From Desulfobulbus sp. (GTDB taxonomy: Bacteria; Desulfobacterota; Desulfobulbia; Desulfobulbales; Desulfobulbaceae), in NCBI GenBank assembly GCA_031280615.1, contig JAITGO010000009.1, positions 1 through 64,000 of the forward strand: a DNA stretch of 64,000 nucleotides, read 5' to 3'. The notes under the pieces were generated by a model, which did not search any database, had not been told where the DNA came from, and saw only the letters and a list, made by a program, of their open reading frames with translations. The position numbers and the translations under genes were made by a program. This document shows, one piece after another, positions 43,485 to 52,887 of this stretch (positions within the stretch are counted from its first letter, which is position 1; the number at the start of each line of letters is the position of its first letter).

Positions 43485-44945
43485 TCAATCCACCCGGAGC
43501 AGGGACAAACGTTCCGGCGCCAGGAACCGGTCCAGCAAAATCTCGCCATCCAAGTGATCGATCGCGCTGGTCGCAGACCTGGCCACCTGACGATACATCG
43601 CCTCCAAGGCCTCGCCATAGCGAGCCAGACTGTAGCGGTTTTGCAAGAGAGACCGGTTGGTTGCGACTGCATCCCCCCGGCTGGCCGCAGTCGCCACATC
43701 CATTGGCTGCATCAGGGCGGATTGCGCCTGGCCGACAACCAATCGGCGCAGGACCGTCTCCTGCAGCGGCTCGTCCAACCTGCCGAAATCGACCCCACCA
43801 TCCCGTATCCAGGCCGCCAGAACCCGGTGGACATCGTCCTTGCCCGGGTTGCGGCCGTAGGCGGCCAGGCAGCGCCGCAGCCCCTCCTGCGCCGCCCGTT
43901 CGATCCGGCCGCGGCCGAGCCAATCCAGGGGGACATCCAATCGGTCGTAGGTCCAGGGCTGGCAGAGTTTCTCGGCACCGGCAGGAGGCATGATTTCCGG
44001 CAGATTGCGGCCGAATACCGGCACGCCGAGCAGCCAGGGCTCGAGAAAGGCCATGCCGAATCCTTCGGCAATACTGGTGGTCATCGCCACCTCGGCCCGC
44101 TGCAACAGAGCGCTAAAATCCGGGCCGCCCGGTTGTACCAGCTCGAACCGGATCGGCAGCCCCAACTCCCCGGCCACCTGGAGCCAGCGCCGATAACGGG
44201 GCTGTTCCACGGGATTTTCCGGACCCGAGGTGGTGCCGAACCTGGTGCCTCGGGGTGCCAGGGCCGACCAGAGGAGGAATTCCCCCAGGTTCTTACGACG
44301 GATGGCGCGGGTGGGATAGAGCCACAGCGGCTCCCGCTCGGCGGCAGGGAATACCTCGGGAGCCACCGGCCCCAGATCCACCGGGTTGTGCAGCAGATGA
44401 AGGTGGTCGCCACCGAGTCCGGCTTCACACAGAAATTGGTGATCCCGACGGTTGAGCACGGCATAGTGGAGATGGCCGCCCTGGGGATAGAGGAGGCGGG
44501 AGAGGATCTGCCGGCGACCCGCCGCCATGGCGGCGAGCATGGCCCGATAGTTGCCCGGCCGGCCGTCCTCGGCAAAATCGTGGAGCTGGTACAGAAGGCG
44601 CTCGCCCCGGGCCGCCAAAAGCCCCAGGGCCAGAGGGAGGACAAGACTCTTGCCTAGACTGTGGTTATGCACATGCCAAAGGTCGGGCGGACCGCCTAGG
44701 GCCGCCCCGGCCGCAGCCCGCATCTGGGCCGCAAGTTCCGCAGGGGTTACGGCAGGGCGGTCCGCTTCGTACTGGAGGCCGGAAACGATCCGGTAATCGC
44801 CCGCGTCCCGGACCGCCGGCGGCTTGCCGGTCAGGATCACGGTCTTGATGTCATGCCGGCCCAGCGCTTTTTGCTGGTGGCAGACGATCCGGGTCACTCC
44901 ACCGCCCTGCAGATGATAATGCACCAGCGCAACCCGCATCGTCAT
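43485..44945 (-). CDS. GT4-family glycosyltransferase
   Basis: A 486-residue retaining glycosyltransferase. N-terminal glycine-rich acceptor loop: VALVHYHLQGGGVTRI. C-terminal donor-site motif: SIAEGFGMAFLEPWLLGVPVFG (E-x7-E, in parts). Its ATG overlaps the stop of the upstream glucosyl-3-phosphoglycerate synthase gene (ATGA), so the two are coupled. It may extend a glucosylglycerate-type compatible solute, for example by adding a second sugar; the exact donor is not readable. Confidence 0.85.
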   Translation of the reverse strand: MTMRVALVHYHLQGGGVTRIVCHQQKALGRHDIKTVILTGKPPAVRDAGDYRIVSGLQYEADRPAVTPAELAAQMRAAAGAALGGPPDLWHVHNHSLGKSLVLPLALGLLAARGERLLYQLHDFAEDGRPGNYRAMLAAMAAGRRQILSRLLYPQGGHLHYAVLNRRDHQFLCEAGLGGDHLHLLHNPVDLGPVAPEVFPAAEREPLWLYPTRAIRRKNLGEFLLWSALAPRGTRFGTTSGPENPVEQPRYRRWLQVAGELGLPIRFELVQPGGPDFSALLQRAEVAMTTSIAEGFGMAFLEPWLLGVPVFGRNLPEIMPPAGAEKLCQPWTYDRLDVPLDWLGRGRIERAAQEGLRRCLAAYGRNPGKDDVHRVLAAWIRDGGVDFGRLDEPLQETVLRRLVVGQAQSALMQPMDVATAASRGDAVATNRSLLQNRYSLARYGEALEAMYRQVARSATSAIDHLDGEILLDRFLAPERLSLLRVD

Positions 44946-45982
44946 TCCTCCGCAGTGGCCGCCGCTGTTTCGGTCGGGTGCGTCGCCAAAGTCCGTGGCC
45001 GATCTTGCCGTTCATCCCGGCCCATCCGTCGGTGCCGATAGGCCGCCACCGTCAGCATCGGCGGCCGTTCCAATTCGTCGATGGCAAAGCTCGTGGCCGC
45101 AAAACTGTCTTCGTGACGAACGAACTGGCGGATCAGACAGCCTGGCTCCGTCGATTCGGATCGCCTTCCCCGCAGATGCAGCCGCCGTTCCAGGACCTGG
45201 AGGATGGCGCAGGCCATCCTGCCCAGTTCCTCGTTGCCCCGGTTACGGTGAAGGCGCTGGCCCAGATCGGTCTGGGCGAAGATCGAGAGGCCGTGGCGGG
45301 CGTGGAGGTCGACCAGATGCGCCGCCTCGACGCCGTATCCCACCGGGAAGGGGATTGTTTCCAGCAAGGAGCGCCTGGCCGCGAATTCGCCGGCCAACGG
45401 CTGGATAAAGCCGGTCAATTCGGGAAAGTGCAGGGAAAACAGCGGCCGGACCAGGATTTCGGTCACCCTGCCGCCGCCCAAGGCGCCGCTGTCCGGGCAG
45501 GCGGGCCGATCGTAACACGCCTTGACGTAGCCGATCTCGGGGTGCTGGAGCAGAGGGCCCACCAGGCCGGTCACAAAGCGTGGGTGCATGTTGGCGATGT
45601 CGGCATCAAGCGCGACCAGGATATCGCCCGAAAGCCGATCCAGAGCCTTCCACAGGTTTTCTCCCTTGCCACGGGCGGCTCCCATGCCGGGCAGGATGTC
45701 CTCCGCCCGATACACCGCCGCCCCCGCGTTGCCGGCCCGCTCCACGGTGCTGTCGGTGGAGCCGGAATCGACCACCGCGATCTCGTCCACAAGCGGCACA
45801 GTGTCCCGCAGCGGCAACAGCCGCTCGAGTACGGTGCCGATGGTCTGCGCTTCGTTGAAAGTGGGAATGACCAGCGACAGCCGCAGCCCTTGGGCCTGTT
45901 TCAGGCGGATCAAGGCTGCGGTATCGGCGAATTTCCGGTGGTGGAAGGTGCGGGTTGACAGCCACCTGTCAGCTCTGTCCAT
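44942..45982 (-). CDS. gpgS: Glucosyl-3-phosphoglycerate synthase (GpgS-like, GT81)
   Basis: A 346-residue GT-A enzyme expected to join NDP-glucose to 3-phosphoglycerate, the first step to glucosylglycerate. Family features are SLVIPTFNEAQTIGTVLERL, AVVDSGSTDSTVERAG, GKGENLWKALDRLSGDILVALDADIAN (metal-binding DAD, in parts) and the central PLVGPLLQHPEIGYVKACYDRP-type block. AGGAGG lies before the ATG. No phosphatase gene (gpgP) is adjacent, but its activity may come from elsewhere. Confidence 0.85.
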   Translation of the reverse strand: MDRADRWLSTRTFHHRKFADTAALIRLKQAQGLRLSLVIPTFNEAQTIGTVLERLLPLRDTVPLVDEIAVVDSGSTDSTVERAGNAGAAVYRAEDILPGMGAARGKGENLWKALDRLSGDILVALDADIANMHPRFVTGLVGPLLQHPEIGYVKACYDRPACPDSGALGGGRVTEILVRPLFSLHFPELTGFIQPLAGEFAARRSLLETIPFPVGYGVEAAHLVDLHARHGLSIFAQTDLGQRLHRNRGNEELGRMACAILQVLERRLHLRGRRSESTEPGCLIRQFVRHEDSFAATSFAIDELERPPMLTVAAYRHRRMGRDERQDRPRTLATHPTETAAATAEE

Positions 45983-46155
45983 GGACCTCCTGCGACCTGG
46001 CCGGCATGCCGTGGGGCATTTTCAGGAAAAGATGGGACTCTTCCGATTCTATGAAGGTTGTTCCCGGAAAGTCAAGAGCCGACACTCCGGGAACCGGGAA
46101 AGGCGGTGGCAGAACCAGGCAACAACACTCGGGAGCCGGTCGCCCGGCGGCCCAA

Positions 46156-46938
46156 TCAGGGATAGCTCTGGCCGGTGGGCCGGATCATGATTTCGTTGAC
46201 ATGGACATGGGGCGGCAGGGTGAGCAGCCAGCGGATGCCCTCGGCAATGTCGCCGGGTTCGAGCAGGGTACCGAACTGGGCGGCAAAGGTGCCGAAATTT
46301 TCCGTATCGTATCCTGCCATCTGCTGGAACTCCGACGTGACGATCCCCGGCATCACCAGGGAGACTCGCACGCCATGGCCGCAGAGTTCCCGGCGCAGCC
46401 CCTCGACCAGGCCGGCCACCGCGAACTTGGTTGCACCGTAGACCGCGCTCACCGGTGAGATGTTGCGACCCACCACTGAGCCGAGGGCCACGATATCACC
46501 GCCTCCCTGCTGCCCGAGGTACCGGCCGGCCTGCCGCATCAGGTGGGCCGCGCCCAGGACATTGGTCCGGTACAGGGCTTCCCATTGGCCCTCGTCGCTG
46601 GCCAGCAAGCCGCCCGCCAGGCCCCGGCCGGCATTGACCACCACGATATGGTAGCCGTTGCCGCCATCGGCCCAGGACAGGGTCTGCGCGAGCAGGGCAT
46701 CGATCTCCTCCGCCTTGCCGGCATCGCCGGGAGCCACCAGGGCCTTGCCACCCAGAGCGGCAATCTCCGCCGCCACTTCGATCAATCGTTCCCGTCGTCT
46801 GGCGTTGAGCACCACCGCCGCGCCTTCTCCGGCCAAAGCCAGGGCCGTGGCCCGGCCGATACCGGCGCTGGCACCGGTGACGATCGCGGTCTTGCCGTCC
46901 AACCTCTTACCTTCTGTCCTCGGGGTTTCGCTTGTCAT
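46156..46938 (-). CDS. Short-chain dehydrogenase/reductase
   Basis: A 260-residue classical SDR. Cofactor loop TGASAGIGRATA, NAG at VVNAGRG, catalytic serine in VALGSVVGRN, and Tyr-x3-Lys as YGATK are all intact. NADP preference is suggested by NARRRERL after beta-2. Substrate is unknown; similar proteins are often annotated as oxidoreductases of the YdfG/serine dehydrogenase type. The ATG chosen follows AAGGAGG; an ATG 21 codons upstream lacks one. Confidence 0.9.
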   Translation of the reverse strand: MTSETPRTEGKRLDGKTAIVTGASAGIGRATALALAGEGAAVVLNARRRERLIEVAAEIAALGGKALVAPGDAGKAEEIDALLAQTLSWADGGNGYHIVVVNAGRGLAGGLLASDEGQWEALYRTNVLGAAHLMRQAGRYLGQQGGGDIVALGSVVGRNISPVSAVYGATKFAVAGLVEGLRRELCGHGVRVSLVMPGIVTSEFQQMAGYDTENFGTFAAQFGTLLEPGDIAEGIRWLLTLPPHVHVNEIMIRPTGQSYP

Positions 46939-47014
46939 CTGCGGGCCTCCTTGCCGTTGTGCAGGATGCGTTTTTCTCTTTGGTTCTTCTTGTGGCTGCA
47001 AACCGCCGTGGCGC

Positions 47015-48712
47015 TCACATCCGGCTGTGGCGAAGGATGGAGAGCAAAAGTCGGAATCCCATGAGTCCGGCCACGATGAAACCGAGCAGGCCGATGATCG
47101 GAATGCCGCGCCAGAGAGGCGGAAGCCCGGAAAGGAGGATGAGGGAACTACCGATGATCAGGGAAGCGAGGACAATAGCGAAGCTGATGCGATTGGACAC
47201 CTGATCGAGGGTCACGCTCAAGGATTTCAGGCCCCGGTGTTCGAATTCCAGCCGCATTCTGCCACTGCGCAGCTGGTACAGGATGGTGCGCGCCTCCTCG
47301 GGCAGGTCGCGCAACAGGCTGAGGTAGGAAAAGCCGGTGGCCGACAATTCCGAGACCAGACGGCCGGGGTGCAACCGGCCCAGCCGGATCTTGCGCATAA
47401 ACGGTTCGGCCAGGCGGATCAGTTCCAGTTTGGGATCGAGCATCAACCCTAACCCTTCCACCGTGGTCAGGGCCTTGAGCATCTGGTAAAAGCTCGGCTT
47501 GAACGACAGCTTGTGCCGGAAGACCAGATCGAGCAGGTCCTGGAGGATCTTACCGGCTTCCAAATTCTTCAGCGGGCGGTAGAGATACATGTCCATCAGG
47601 CTGCCCAGATCCCGGCTCAGGTGCTCCCGGTCGATCTCGCCCAATTGCACCGTGACCTTGAGCACGCCGGCGACGATGTTTTGCTCGTTGCCGGCCACCA
47701 AGTTGAGCACCAGGTCGGTAAAATCCTCCCGATCCTTGAGCGATAGCCGCCCCATCTGGCCGAAATCGATAAAGCAGACCACGTTGTCCGGCAGGATGAA
47801 AACATTGCCGGGATGGGGATCGGCATGAAAAAAGCCGTGGACGAAAATCTGCTCCATCACCAGGTTGGCGCCGCGCTCGGCGATCAATGAAAGATCGTAG
47901 CCCTGCTCGCGCAGCATCTCCACCTTGGACGACTTGATGCCGAGCACATACTCCATGACCAGTACCCGGTCGGTGCTCAACTCCGGATACACCAGGGGCA
48001 CGTGGACGGCCGGGTTGTCCTCGAATTGGCGGGCAAACCGCTGAATGTTCGCCAGTTCGATGGAAAAATCGATTTCCCGGCTCAGGCTGCGGGCAAACTC
48101 ATGGACAATGGCCATGGGTTGATGTCCCTGCACCTCTTCCAGGTACTGCTCCATCAGCTCGACGATGTGGGCCAGGATCTCCAGGTCGACGGCGATGACA
48201 TTCTCGATGCCCGGCCGCTGCACCTTAACCACCACCTCGGAGCCGTCGTCCATCCGAGCTCGGTGCACCTGGCCGATGGAGGCGGCCGCCAGGGGTTCGT
48301 CATCGAAATAGTGAAAAATTTCCTCGGGATAACGCCCCAACTCCTCCTTGAGGATAGCCCGGACCTCCTCTGCCGAGAAAGGAGGGATCTCGTCCTGCAG
48401 CTTGGCCAGCTCGTCGAGGAAATCGGGCGGAATCAGGTCGGGGCGGGTGGAGAGCAGCTGGCCGAGCTTGATGAAGGTCGGCCCCAGCTCCTCGAACACC
48501 AGCCGCAACCGCTCGGGCCGCGAGAGCCGGGAAATCTGCTCCCGCGGCTTGCGGTTGATCATCTGCAGACCCGATTCGAGGTACTGATCGATGTGCAGCC
48601 GATCGATCAGGTCGTTGAAGCCGTATTTGAACAGGACCCGCAGGATGCGGTGATAGCGGTTGAGGTGGCGGTAGGTCCGCCCGATGGCCCCGAGCTTCCT
48701 GATGCTGAACAT
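47015..48712 (-). CDS. ABC1/UbiB-family atypical kinase
   Basis: A 565-residue membrane-associated protein. The KxGQ motif lies in GPTFIKLGQLLSTRPDLIP, the ATP-site AAS loop in PLAAASIGQVHRA, and the HADPHPGN and CFIDFGQMG metal motifs are intact. Two C-terminal transmembrane helices follow (IVLASLIIGSSLILL, GLLGFIVAGLMGFRLL). UbiB proteins support quinone synthesis or lipid transport; in an anaerobe this would be menaquinone related. It starts 6 bp after the phasin-like gene. Confidence 0.92.
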   Translation of the reverse strand: MFSIRKLGAIGRTYRHLNRYHRILRVLFKYGFNDLIDRLHIDQYLESGLQMINRKPREQISRLSRPERLRLVFEELGPTFIKLGQLLSTRPDLIPPDFLDELAKLQDEIPPFSAEEVRAILKEELGRYPEEIFHYFDDEPLAAASIGQVHRARMDDGSEVVVKVQRPGIENVIAVDLEILAHIVELMEQYLEEVQGHQPMAIVHEFARSLSREIDFSIELANIQRFARQFEDNPAVHVPLVYPELSTDRVLVMEYVLGIKSSKVEMLREQGYDLSLIAERGANLVMEQIFVHGFFHADPHPGNVFILPDNVVCFIDFGQMGRLSLKDREDFTDLVLNLVAGNEQNIVAGVLKVTVQLGEIDREHLSRDLGSLMDMYLYRPLKNLEAGKILQDLLDLVFRHKLSFKPSFYQMLKALTTVEGLGLMLDPKLELIRLAEPFMRKIRLGRLHPGRLVSELSATGFSYLSLLRDLPEEARTILYQLRSGRMRLEFEHRGLKSLSVTLDQVSNRISFAIVLASLIIGSSLILLSGLPPLWRGIPIIGLLGFIVAGLMGFRLLLSILRHSRM

Positions 48713-48718
48713 GGGCGG

Positions 48719-49027
48719 CTAGTTGCCGTTGCCGCGATTGATCGCCACCTGCAGTTCCTCGATCTTGCGTTGCAGCTCGGCGATCTCGTCCTTGGTGGCC
48801 AGGTTGAGCTGTTTGATCCGGTCCTCGACCCGCTTGTTGAGCCACAAATCGAGCTGGTCCTTGGCCTTTTCCGACTTGCGCAGGAGGTCGTCGACAAACT
48901 GCTTGCCCTCTTCCTGCGACATCTTGCCCTTTTCAATCAACTCGCCTTTCAGCTCCTCGATCTTCTCCTTGGTCAGGAAAGCCGCGCCGATACCGGCATA
49001 GACCGCGTTTTTCACAAATTCCATCAT
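48719..49027 (-). CDS. Phasin-like small coiled-coil protein
   Basis: A 102-residue protein. A short hydrophobic N-terminal segment (VKNAVYAGIGAAFLT) is followed by continuous amphipathic helix with coiled-coil character (KEKIEELKGELIEKGKMSQEEGKQF, EIAELQRKIEELQVAINRG, in parts). The form matches small phasin-superfamily proteins commonly found next to UbiB-type kinases. A role at membranes or granules is inference. GGAGG lies before a double ATG; the first is chosen. Confidence 0.75.
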   Translation of the reverse strand: MMEFVKNAVYAGIGAAFLTKEKIEELKGELIEKGKMSQEEGKQFVDDLLRKSEKAKDQLDLWLNKRVEDRIKQLNLATKDEIAELQRKIEELQVAINRGNGN

Positions 49028-49098
49028 GATTGCCTCCACTGTGCATGAAAGGGAAATACCGTTTTCTTACTATAGGTCCTACATGCCGCCCGCGCACC

Positions 49099-49467
49099 CT
49101 ATTCCTTGTCGATATCGCGATGGTACACCTCAAGACAGTATCCTGTGGCGGTCAACAGCAGCCGCAGATGCTCCACCAGGGCCACCGAACGATGCTTGCC
49201 ACCAGTGCAGCCCATGGCCAGGGTCAGCGATTCCCGGCCACGGGCCGCATGCTCGGCCAGGGTGAACGCCAACAGGGGTTCCAGCAGCTCCAGAAACCGT
49301 TCGCCGGGCTCGTTGGCCAGCACATAGCCGGCCACCTCGGTTTCCAGGCCGGTGTCGGACCGCAGTTCCGCCACCCAGTACGGATTGGGCAGAAAACGGA
49401 CATCCCACACCACATCCGCCTCGGGATAGCCATGCTTGAAGCCAAAGGAAAACAGGGTGATCTTCAT
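49099..49467 (-). CDS. Stand-alone RapZ C-terminal-domain protein
   Basis: A 122-residue protein corresponding only to the C-terminal half of RapZ (YvcJ/YhbJ). It has FSFGFKHGYPEADVVWDVRFLPNPYW and the signature GCTGGKHRSVALVEHL (both in parts). In E. coli that half binds the small RNAs GlmY/GlmZ and glucosamine-6-phosphate. The N-terminal P-loop domain is absent here, and the gene is not next to rpoN/ptsN as rapZ usually is. Function is unknown. Confidence 0.85.
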   Translation of the reverse strand: MKITLFSFGFKHGYPEADVVWDVRFLPNPYWVAELRSDTGLETEVAGYVLANEPGERFLELLEPLLAFTLAEHAARGRESLTLAMGCTGGKHRSVALVEHLRLLLTATGYCLEVYHRDIDKE

Positions 49468-49499
49468 GATTTCATCCTTGGGGGGCCGCCCCGAAGCGG

Positions 49500-51281
49500 T
49501 TAGCCGGCCGAGCAGATCATCCGGATGGATTCGGCCCGTTCGTTGATGCCCCGCTTGAGCATCTCGTGGTTATAGGCGGCGATCACGTCCTGACGCTTGA
49601 GCATGCCGAGCACCCAGGGCTCTTCCATGCTTTCCACCACCGGAATCTCGTCGATTCCCTTGATGTCGAACAACTGCATCGCCTCGTAGCAGTTGGCGTC
49701 CGGAGTAAGCATGATCACGTCGCGGGCGCAGATGGCGCCCACCAGATGACAGACCCGCTCCTCCTCGCTGTGCAGGATGGTTTTGACGTCTTGCATCGAG
49801 ACCACCCCCACCATCGTCCCCTTGCTGTTGACCACCGGGAAATAGAAATTGTTGCGGGCGATGCGGAACAGTTCGAGCAGGTGGTTGATGTTGGCATTCT
49901 CGCTGATGAAATCGACATCCTCGGTGATCGCCTTGCCCACCCGGATCGACTTGAGGATCGCCACCTCGCGGCCCTCGTGGATATCGATCCCTTCGCGGGT
50001 GAAATCAACCGTATCCATGGAATCGCCGTATAACCAGGAGGAGGTGACCGTGCCCAGCACCGCGGTCACCATCACCGGGATGATGATCATGTAATTGCCG
50101 GTCATCTCGAAGAGGAGAAAGATGGCGGTCAAGGGGGCATGGGTGGTAGCGGCGAGAAAGGCGCCGATGCCCACCGTGGCGTAGGCGCCGGCGCTGGCGG
50201 TCACCTCGGGGAAGAAGTGATGGACAATGCCGCCGTAGGCGCCGCCGAGGACCGCGCCGATAAATAGAGCCGGGGCGAAAACCCCGCCGGCGCCGCCCGA
50301 TCCCAAGGTGATGGCGGTGGCCAGCGACTTGAGGAAAACCAGCATCATCATCCGCCAAACCAGGGTGTCGCCGGCCAGGGCCTTGGCGATGTAGTCGTAC
50401 CCGTTGCCCATCACCTGCGGGAAGAAAATGCCGATGCAGCCGACCAGCAAGGCACCGAAAACGGGCTTGATCTGCTCGTGGAGCCGCAGGCGTCGGAACC
50501 GGTCCCGAATCAGATAGAAGAACCGGATATGCAGCACCGCCGTCGCACCGATGATCACCGCCATCAGGGTGTACAGCGGGATCTCGACAAAGGCGTTGAC
50601 AATGGTGTAGTCCGGAATGGGAAAAGCCGGCACCTCGCCGTAGTACGCCCGCGACACCACGGTCGAGAGCGCCGAGGAGATCACCAGCGCGGAAAAGGAG
50701 GAAATTTCGTAGGTTCCGAGCAGGACGATTTCGGCGGCGAAAAACATGCCGGCCAGCGGGGCGTTGAAAATGCCGGCGATACCGCCGGCGCATCCGGCCG
50801 CGATATAGACCTTCATCCGCTTGCCCGAAACCCTGAACCGCTGTCCCAGCTGCGAGCCGAGGGCGCCGCCGATCTGGGCGATCGGCCCTTCCACCCCGGC
50901 CGAGTTGCCGCTGCCGATGGTCAGGGCGGTGGCGATGATCTTGATGAAGATGTTGCGGGCCCGAATCACCCCGTTTTCCAGGTTGACCCGGCGCAGGAAG
51001 GCGGTGAAGCCATAGCCGTTGACCCGGCCGGGAAAGGCCAGGGACAAGGGGATGAGCAAGACCGCGCCGGCCATGGGCAGAAGCGGCAGCAACAACAGCC
51101 GCCAGCCGCCCTCCTTGATGCCGAGCGCTTCGTAGCCCCAGACAAAGATAATCTCGTGGACGAGTGACACCGACTCGCGAAAGACAATGATGGCAACTCC
51201 GGACATGACCCCGATGCAGGCTGCAATCAGGATCATCCGTGCCCGTTCCCCCGGAAGGAATCGTTTTACTTTGGTAAGCAT
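49500..51281 (-). CDS. ClC-family chloride channel/antiporter with C-terminal CBS pair
   Basis: A 593-residue membrane protein. The ClC selectivity sequences are present in altered form: GSGNSAGVEGP (with the external gating glutamate in GVEGP) and GGVFAPALF, and a helix-end GSGGAGG. About residues 440-575 form two CBS domains (AITEDVDFISENANINHLLE, VVNSKGTMVGVVSMQDV, and a second copy ending EPWVLGMLKRQDVI). These probably sense adenine nucleotides. The ATG lies within the end of the upstream dGTPase gene (16-bp overlap). Confidence 0.92.
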   Translation of the reverse strand: MLTKVKRFLPGERARMILIAACIGVMSGVAIIVFRESVSLVHEIIFVWGYEALGIKEGGWRLLLLPLLPMAGAVLLIPLSLAFPGRVNGYGFTAFLRRVNLENGVIRARNIFIKIIATALTIGSGNSAGVEGPIAQIGGALGSQLGQRFRVSGKRMKVYIAAGCAGGIAGIFNAPLAGMFFAAEIVLLGTYEISSFSALVISSALSTVVSRAYYGEVPAFPIPDYTIVNAFVEIPLYTLMAVIIGATAVLHIRFFYLIRDRFRRLRLHEQIKPVFGALLVGCIGIFFPQVMGNGYDYIAKALAGDTLVWRMMMLVFLKSLATAITLGSGGAGGVFAPALFIGAVLGGAYGGIVHHFFPEVTASAGAYATVGIGAFLAATTHAPLTAIFLLFEMTGNYMIIIPVMVTAVLGTVTSSWLYGDSMDTVDFTREGIDIHEGREVAILKSIRVGKAITEDVDFISENANINHLLELFRIARNNFYFPVVNSKGTMVGVVSMQDVKTILHSEEERVCHLVGAICARDVIMLTPDANCYEAMQLFDIKGIDEIPVVESMEEPWVLGMLKRQDVIAAYNHEMLKRGINERAESIRMICSAG

Positions 51282-52477
51282 AGTCGCTCCGGGATTGCAC
51301 AGCCGATGGCCGCGGCCTGCCGCAGGAAATAGGCGTCGGTCATGCCGGCCAGGTAATCGCGTACCATGGCGGCCGGACCGTGCGTGTCCAGGTAGGCGGG
51401 CGACATCGACCGGAGGAAACTCCGGCCGTGTTCCCCGCGCTCAGCCCGGTGCGCCAGGTCGAGGTAATGGTCGAACAACCGCTCGTAATACAAATGGATC
51501 TTGGCAAAATCCGGCTTGAAGGCCGAATTGGTGTAAATACGTTGATAATTGAAAAGCTTTAATCGGTGGAGCGCGTCCCCCGCCTCTTCGCCGAACCCGA
51601 GGCAATCGCCGGTGAAATCGTCGGCGGCCGCCTCGCGGATGTGGGCGCTGTTGGCCAGAAGATCGGTCACCAGGCTGTAGACGATGGTGCCGTTGCTGTT
51701 GCCGAGCACCCGGCGGCACTCTTCGGGAACCTCGTCGCGCCCGACCAGGCCCAGTTCGATGGCGTCCTCGAGGTCGCGGCCGATATAGGCGATGGTGTCG
51801 GCCAGCCGGACCACGCATCCTTCCAGGGTCATCGGCACCAGCTCCAGGCTGGGATCGGCCAGCTTGGCCGCTATTTCCAGGTCATGGACGGCAAAGTCCT
51901 TGTGCCGGTCGGGGCACAAACGCCGCGCCCGGACCTCGCCGTCGTGGCAGAGGATGCCGTCCAGGACCTGGAGGGAAAGGTTCCAGCCCCTGCCGCCCCG
52001 CTCGAACCGGTCCAGGAATTGAACCGATTGGGTATTATGCTGGAAGGAGGCTAGGCCATGGCGACTGCAGATTTTCGACAGGATGCGCTCGCCTTCGTGG
52101 CCGAAGGGCGGGTGGCCGATGTCGTGCCCCAGGGCGATGGCCTCGATCAGGTCTTCGTTGAGCCCGAGAAACCGGCCGATGGTGCGGCCAATGCGCGACA
52201 CCAGCTGCACGTGCAGCACCCGGTGGGTGATGTGGTCGTTGTCCACCAGGGAGAAGACCTGGGTCTTGTCGATATAGCGGGTGTAAGCGCGGGAATGGAG
52301 GATGCGGTCCGCATCTTGGGCGAAATCCTGGCGATGGTCGACCGGGGTCTCCGGCACCCGCCGGAGGGCATGGCGGCTGGCGCAAGCCAGGGGAGCGAGC
52401 GCGGCTTGTTCGCGGTCGTCCAGTTCCCGCCGCACGGCCCGCAGCCAGTCCCGATCTCCCACCTCGCGCTCGTTCAT
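51266..52477 (-). CDS. dgt: dGTPase-like HD-domain triphosphohydrolase
   Basis: A 403-residue HD-superfamily enzyme expected to split dNTPs into deoxynucleoside and triphosphate. Metal ligands are visible in THRVLHVQLV, the HD pair in ALGHDIGHPPFGHEGE, and the later aspartate in VVRLADTIAYIGRDLEDA. The N-terminal RTDFQRDRDRI-type block reads HRQDFAQDADRILHSRAYTRYIDKTQVF in parts. Dgt controls dNTP pools and can limit phage replication. The start is a clear ATG after GGGAAATGAACG-type spacing without a strong ribosome site. Confidence 0.9.
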   Translation of the reverse strand: MNEREVGDRDWLRAVRRELDDREQAALAPLACASRHALRRVPETPVDHRQDFAQDADRILHSRAYTRYIDKTQVFSLVDNDHITHRVLHVQLVSRIGRTIGRFLGLNEDLIEAIALGHDIGHPPFGHEGERILSKICSRHGLASFQHNTQSVQFLDRFERGGRGWNLSLQVLDGILCHDGEVRARRLCPDRHKDFAVHDLEIAAKLADPSLELVPMTLEGCVVRLADTIAYIGRDLEDAIELGLVGRDEVPEECRRVLGNSNGTIVYSLVTDLLANSAHIREAAADDFTGDCLGFGEEAGDALHRLKLFNYQRIYTNSAFKPDFAKIHLYYERLFDHYLDLAHRAERGEHGRSFLRSMSPAYLDTHGPAAMVRDYLAGMTDAYFLRQAAAIGCAIPERLCLPK

Positions 52478-52710
52478 TTCCCGTTCCCTGCTCCGATAAA
52501 AAGCATGAGCATACCAAAAAGCCCCGGCGAATAAAACAGTTTTCAGCCGGACGGCCGCGCCGCCTTCCCGCGGCAGCCATGCCCCGTATTTTCGCAGAAA
52601 TAGAGCACATACCCTTGTTCCGTTCCGGCCGCTTCCTTACTGTTGAGAAAGAAACATGCCGGTGGGAGCGCACCCATCGGCAACCATACAACTCCAGGGA
52701 GACGCACGCC

Positions 52711-52887
52711 ATGCCTGCACCCACAAAACACCCCGACCCGGCCAAGGTGGCCTTGCTCCGTTCCCTGCCCGCCGAAATCAAGGCGAGCATCACCGGCGAG
52801 GAAGCCGAGCAATTCATGTACGGTACGGAGATTCCGGAATCGTTGTACTATAAGATCAAGGAGTTCCTGGTGGAAATCAACGACTGA
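52711..52887 (+). CDS. Small hypothetical protein, 58 residues
   Basis: A short soluble protein (MPAPTKHPDPAKVALLRSLP ... IPESLYYKIKEFLVEIND). AGGGAG lies 13 bases before the chosen ATG. Helical and acidic toward the C-terminus. No known family is recognised. It stands alone between dgt (divergent) and nifJ. Confidence 0.5.
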   Translation: MPAPTKHPDPAKVALLRSLPAEIKASITGEEAEQFMYGTEIPESLYYKIKEFLVEIND

